From an uncultured Coriobacteriaceae bacterium (GTDB taxonomy: Bacteria > Actinomycetota > Coriobacteriia > Coriobacteriales > Eggerthellaceae), in the NCBI GenBank assembly GCA_900554945.1, contig USJN01000049.1:1-8481 (forward strand): a stretch of DNA of 8,481 bases, read 5' to 3'. Positions within the stretch are counted from its first letter, which is position 1. Every line of letters starts with the position of its first letter. A program made the position numbers and the translations under genes. The notes under the pieces are model-generated. The model was not told where the DNA came from. It saw only the letters and a list, made by a program, of their open reading frames with translations, and made no database searches. Below are positions 6,619 to 8,481 of this stretch, piece by piece.

Positions 6619-6648
6619 GGCGCAACCCGGGACATACCCGAGCGCGCC
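6619..6648 (-). other. Two-part hairpin directly after the regulator stop codon
   Basis: On the minus strand GGCGC pairs with GCGCC outside, and CTCGGG with CCCGGG inside, around a TATGT loop. One pair is G-U on the minus strand but mismatched on the plus strand, so it suits a leftward transcript. No U tract follows, so it is not a standard intrinsic terminator. It could protect the regulator's 3' end, cause partial attenuation or be a processing site, giving different levels of regulator and enzyme mRNA. Confidence 0.45.
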
Positions 6649-7232
6649 TACATAATCTCGATATCCTGCGGCTTCAAAACGATCGCGTAGAACACACACG
6701 GCTCGCCGCCCGTGGCGATCATGCCATGCCCGCGGCCCGAATCGTACATAAGCACGTCGCCGGGGCCTAGTTCCTCGACGTGGCCTTCGTAGGCGAAGCG
6801 CATATGTCCGGAAACGATGCAGTCGATTTCCTGACCGCGGTGATAGGACAGATGGATAGGTTTGTCCTGCTCTTCGGGAAGATAGGGCATCGTGACCAAG
6901 AACGGCTCGGCGAGCTTGTTCTTGAACTGCGGCGCCTTGTGCAGGTACTCGAAGCCGGCACGACGCTTCACGGACAGCCCATCGCCCTCGCGGATAAGGG
7001 AATACCCGGTCAGGTGAGGGTTCTCGCCAGTAAGCAGCTCGACGACGTCGACGCCGAAACGCTTCGCGCACTTCGAGAGGAAGGTGAAGCTCAAGTCCTG
7101 CTCGCCGGATTCCTGTGCGGCGTATTCCGAAAGCGAGCGGCCCGTCGCCTGGGCCATTTCCTGCATCGAGATGTCGAGATCCTCGCGCAGCGACCTAATT
7201 CGCGAAGCCACCTCTTCGATCTTCGGTTCCAT
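6648..7232 (-). CDS. XRE-family regulator with C-terminal cupin domain
   Basis: This 194-residue protein has an N-terminal helix-turn-helix of the XRE/Cro type (about residues 10-65, including MQEMAQATGRSLSEYAAQE) and a C-terminal cupin beta-barrel (about 110-190, with HLSYHRGQEIDCIVSG and LGPGDVLMYDSG). This is the usual size of the HTH-cupin class, in which the cupin binds a small ligand and changes DNA binding. The cupin has His128, His131, Glu135 and His169 as possible metal or ligand contacts. The ATG is set by a strong GGGGGAG ribosome binding site 6 nt upstream (7239-7245). It is the first gene of the cluster, after a promoter with a palindromic operator, so it most likely controls itself and the downstream genes. 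Repressor or activator and its ligand are unknown; an acid, acyl-CoA or 2-oxoacid of the pathway is a reasonable guess. Confidence 0.92.
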   Translation of the reverse strand: MEPKIEEVASRIRSLREDLDISMQEMAQATGRSLSEYAAQESGEQDLSFTFLSKCAKRFGVDVVELLTGENPHLTGYSLIREGDGLSVKRRAGFEYLHKAPQFKNKLAEPFLVTMPYLPEEQDKPIHLSYHRGQEIDCIVSGHMRFAYEGHVEELGPGDVLMYDSGRGHGMIATGGEPCVFYAIVLKPQDIEIM

Positions 7233-7292
7233 ATGCGACTCCCCCTTTCATAATGCTCGAACGATGCATCGCAAATGATGTCTAACGAATGG

Positions 7293-7320
7293 ATTGTATC
7301 GCAACGTTGCGAAATGGAAG
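7293..7320 (-). promoter_or_regulatory. Candidate sigma70-type promoter for the regulator/oxidoreductase operon
   Basis: On the minus strand a -35-like CTTCCA (7320-7315, three of six matches) and a -10 TACAAT (7298-7293, five of six) are separated by 16 nt. A start about 7 nt further would give a 5' leader of roughly 50 nt to the regulator ATG at 7232. It is the only good -10 in the gap between rsmB and the regulator. Confidence 0.5.
7299..7312. promoter_or_regulatory. Perfect 14-bp palindrome, candidate operator
   Basis: TCGCAACGTTGCGA is a perfect inverted repeat filling the spacer between the proposed -35 and -10 boxes. A dimeric HTH protein bound here would block RNA polymerase. The sequence ATCGCAA at its left edge (7298-7304) occurs again at 7268-7274, exactly 30 bp away, about three helical turns, so a second weaker site may exist just downstream of the start. 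The adjacent regulator is the obvious candidate to bind it. Confidence 0.6.
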
Positions 7321-7333
7321 TAGTTTGATATGC

Positions 7334-7370
7334 AAACGGCGGCTAACCGTCATATGGATAGCCGCCGTTT
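7334..7370 (-). terminator. Hairpin terminator after rsmB
   Basis: AAACGGCGGCTA (minus strand, 7370-7359) and TAGCCGCCGTTT (7345-7334) form a perfect 12-bp stem with a 13-nt loop, 30 nt after the rsmB stop. In the minus direction the stem ends in UUU, continuing GCAUAUC, so the U tract is short. It separates rsmB from the regulator promoter. Confidence 0.65.
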
Positions 7371-7400
7371 CGGGCAGGCCCCCGCGATTGGGGGATTATC

Positions 7401-8481
7401 TTATTCCGCCGCCTTCACAAGCCGCACGGCGAAGTGGGCATCGGGCGAACCCGGTTTGAGCGCGGGGTTGAAGCACGGCGCCCCACCGATCGGGGCCAAG
7501 GAGAACGAAGCCCCCTCGTCGCTTGCGAGGAACGCCTTCACGACATCGATGTTCTCGGCACGCGTGATGGTGCACGTGGAGAAGACGATGCTGCCGCCCG
7601 GGGCAACATGGCTCGAAGCGGACTTCAGAAGCGCCAAGCCGGTCTTTGCGAACTCGTCGATCTTCTCAGGGTTCAAACGCCAACGGATCTCCGGGTGGCG
7701 GCGCAACGTGCCCAGGCCAGAGCACGGAGCGTCGATGAACACGACGTCGAAGGCGCGCTCGCCCACCACGTCGTCGAGCGCCGTCGCGTCGCCGGTGATC
7801 GACTCGGAAACGTGGATGCCGTATTCCTCCGCGCGCTCGGCGGTGATGTTCGTCTTGAACTCCAGGTTGTCGACGGTCACGTACTCGTCGATCTGCGAGC
7901 CGTAGCGTCGCTGGGCATCGCTTTGGATGAGGACGGTCTTCGTTCCGCGGCCGGCGCCGACTTCAAGAAGCGACGCAGGCTTTTCCTCGGGAAGCACAAG
8001 ACGCGCGATCTGCTGGGACGACGCGTCGGAGACGAGAAGCTGGCCAGTCTGTATCATATGGCGGACACGCCCGTCGAAGAGCACACGTCCCTCGGAGAGG
8101 CAATAACACCCGGGGATGTCCTCGCCGTTGACCGACACGGCCACCGGGTCACCGTGGGCCGCCACGATCGTCTCGACGACCTCGGACTCGTCCGCCTTCG
8201 CCGCATTGATTGCGACGAACAGGGGTGCCGGCTCGTTCGATCCCGCGAGGTAATCGCGCGTGGCCTCGGGGCCCAAGTCGAGAAGCGCCCGCTTGGCAAG
8301 CCATTCGGGGAAGGCGTGCAGGCGTGCGAACGCTTCGATGTCGGTGCGAGGGTCGCCGAAGGGGAACTTGTGCGCCTTGTCGGCGATGCGGCGCAAAACG
8401 GCATTCGCCAGGCCGGACGCCTTCGGAGCGATGGTCTTCACCAGCTCGACGCCCTGGCTTACCGCGGCATGCGGCTCCTTC
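7401..8481 (-). CDS. rsmB: 16S rRNA (cytosine-C5) methyltransferase, C-terminal part
   Basis: This gene is cut by the right window edge; the frame is open to 8480. The visible 359 residues begin inside the NusB-like RNA-binding domain, with SGLANAVLRR typical of RsmB. The Rossmann-fold SAM-dependent domain follows: motif I LLEVGAGRGTKT, motif IV DVVFIDAPCSGLGTLRRHPE with the Cys that helps release the product, and motif VI VFSTCTITRAEN with the nucleophilic Cys. RsmB methylates C967 (E. coli numbering) of 16S rRNA. Motif I lacks the usual AAPGGKT wording and has GAGRGTKT instead. The protein ends with VKAAE and a TAA at 7401-7403. It is a housekeeping gene, apparently unrelated to the metabolic cluster. 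A GTG at 8441 is internal and not the true start. Confidence 0.93.
   Translation of the reverse strand, partial: KEPHAAVSQGVELVKTIAPKASGLANAVLRRIADKAHKFPFGDPRTDIEAFARLHAFPEWLAKRALLDLGPEATRDYLAGSNEPAPLFVAINAAKADESEVVETIVAAHGDPVAVSVNGEDIPGCYCLSEGRVLFDGRVRHMIQTGQLLVSDASSQQIARLVLPEEKPASLLEVGAGRGTKTVLIQSDAQRRYGSQIDEYVTVDNLEFKTNITAERAEEYGIHVSESITGDATALDDVVGERAFDVVFIDAPCSGLGTLRRHPEIRWRLNPEKIDEFAKTGLALLKSASSHVAPGGSIVFSTCTITRAENIDVVKAFLASDEGASFSLAPIGGAPCFNPALKPGSPDAHFAVRLVKAAE

Noticed and set aside
1..8481. CRISPR array, insertion sequence or rRNA
   Set aside because: No regularly spaced repeats, transposase or terminal inverted repeats, or rRNA-like sequence was found on reading the window.

Overview
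The window comes from a GC-rich anaerobic bacterium. The gene content (a three-subunit 2-oxoacid:ferredoxin oxidoreductase, a selenocysteine tRNA and the remnant of a solute-binding-domain sensor kinase) together with the protein style suggests a gut actinobacterium of the Coriobacteriia/Eggerthellaceae kind. That placement is inferred from recollection of the families, not from a search. Every supported gene lies on the minus strand, so transcription runs from high to low coordinates.

Right end to left end: (1) 7401-8481, the C-terminal part of rsmB, a 16S rRNA m5C methyltransferase cut by the window edge, followed by a strong hairpin. (2) 7233-7333, a regulatory region with a candidate promoter whose spacer holds a perfect 14-bp palindrome. 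(3) 7232-1335, a seven-gene co-directional cluster: an XRE-cupin regulator, an AMP-forming acyl-CoA synthetase of the medium/branched-chain type, a P-loop ATPase of unknown role, an 8Fe ferredoxin subunit, and the alpha, beta and gamma subunits of a VorB/Kor-type 2-oxoacid:ferredoxin oxidoreductase. From the synthetase onward gaps are 28 nt or less, with two TAATG stop/start overlaps. A candidate terminator follows the last gene. (4) About 1290-468, a decayed BvgS-like sensor kinase: part of a periplasmic solute-binding domain, a membrane segment and the start of the phospho-acceptor H-box, broken by two frameshifts and truncated at both ends. (5) A clear intrinsic terminator at 291-319, then tRNA-Sec (selC, anticodon UCA) at 118-214, not listed among protein genes but unmistakable by structure. 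(6) 1-39, the first 13 codons of another gene running off the left edge.

How the cluster may work: the synthetase would activate a free carboxylic acid to acyl-CoA using ATP. The oxidoreductase interconverts acyl-CoA + CO2 + reduced ferredoxin with a 2-oxoacid + CoA. Together they could build amino-acid skeletons from environmental short-, branched- or aryl-chain acids by reductive carboxylation. They could also run in the other direction during amino-acid oxidation, although an AMP-forming ligase fits the assimilatory direction better. The cupin regulator probably senses a pathway ligand and binds its own promoter. The embedded P-loop ATPase is the least understood member. The substrate cannot be read from the sequence.
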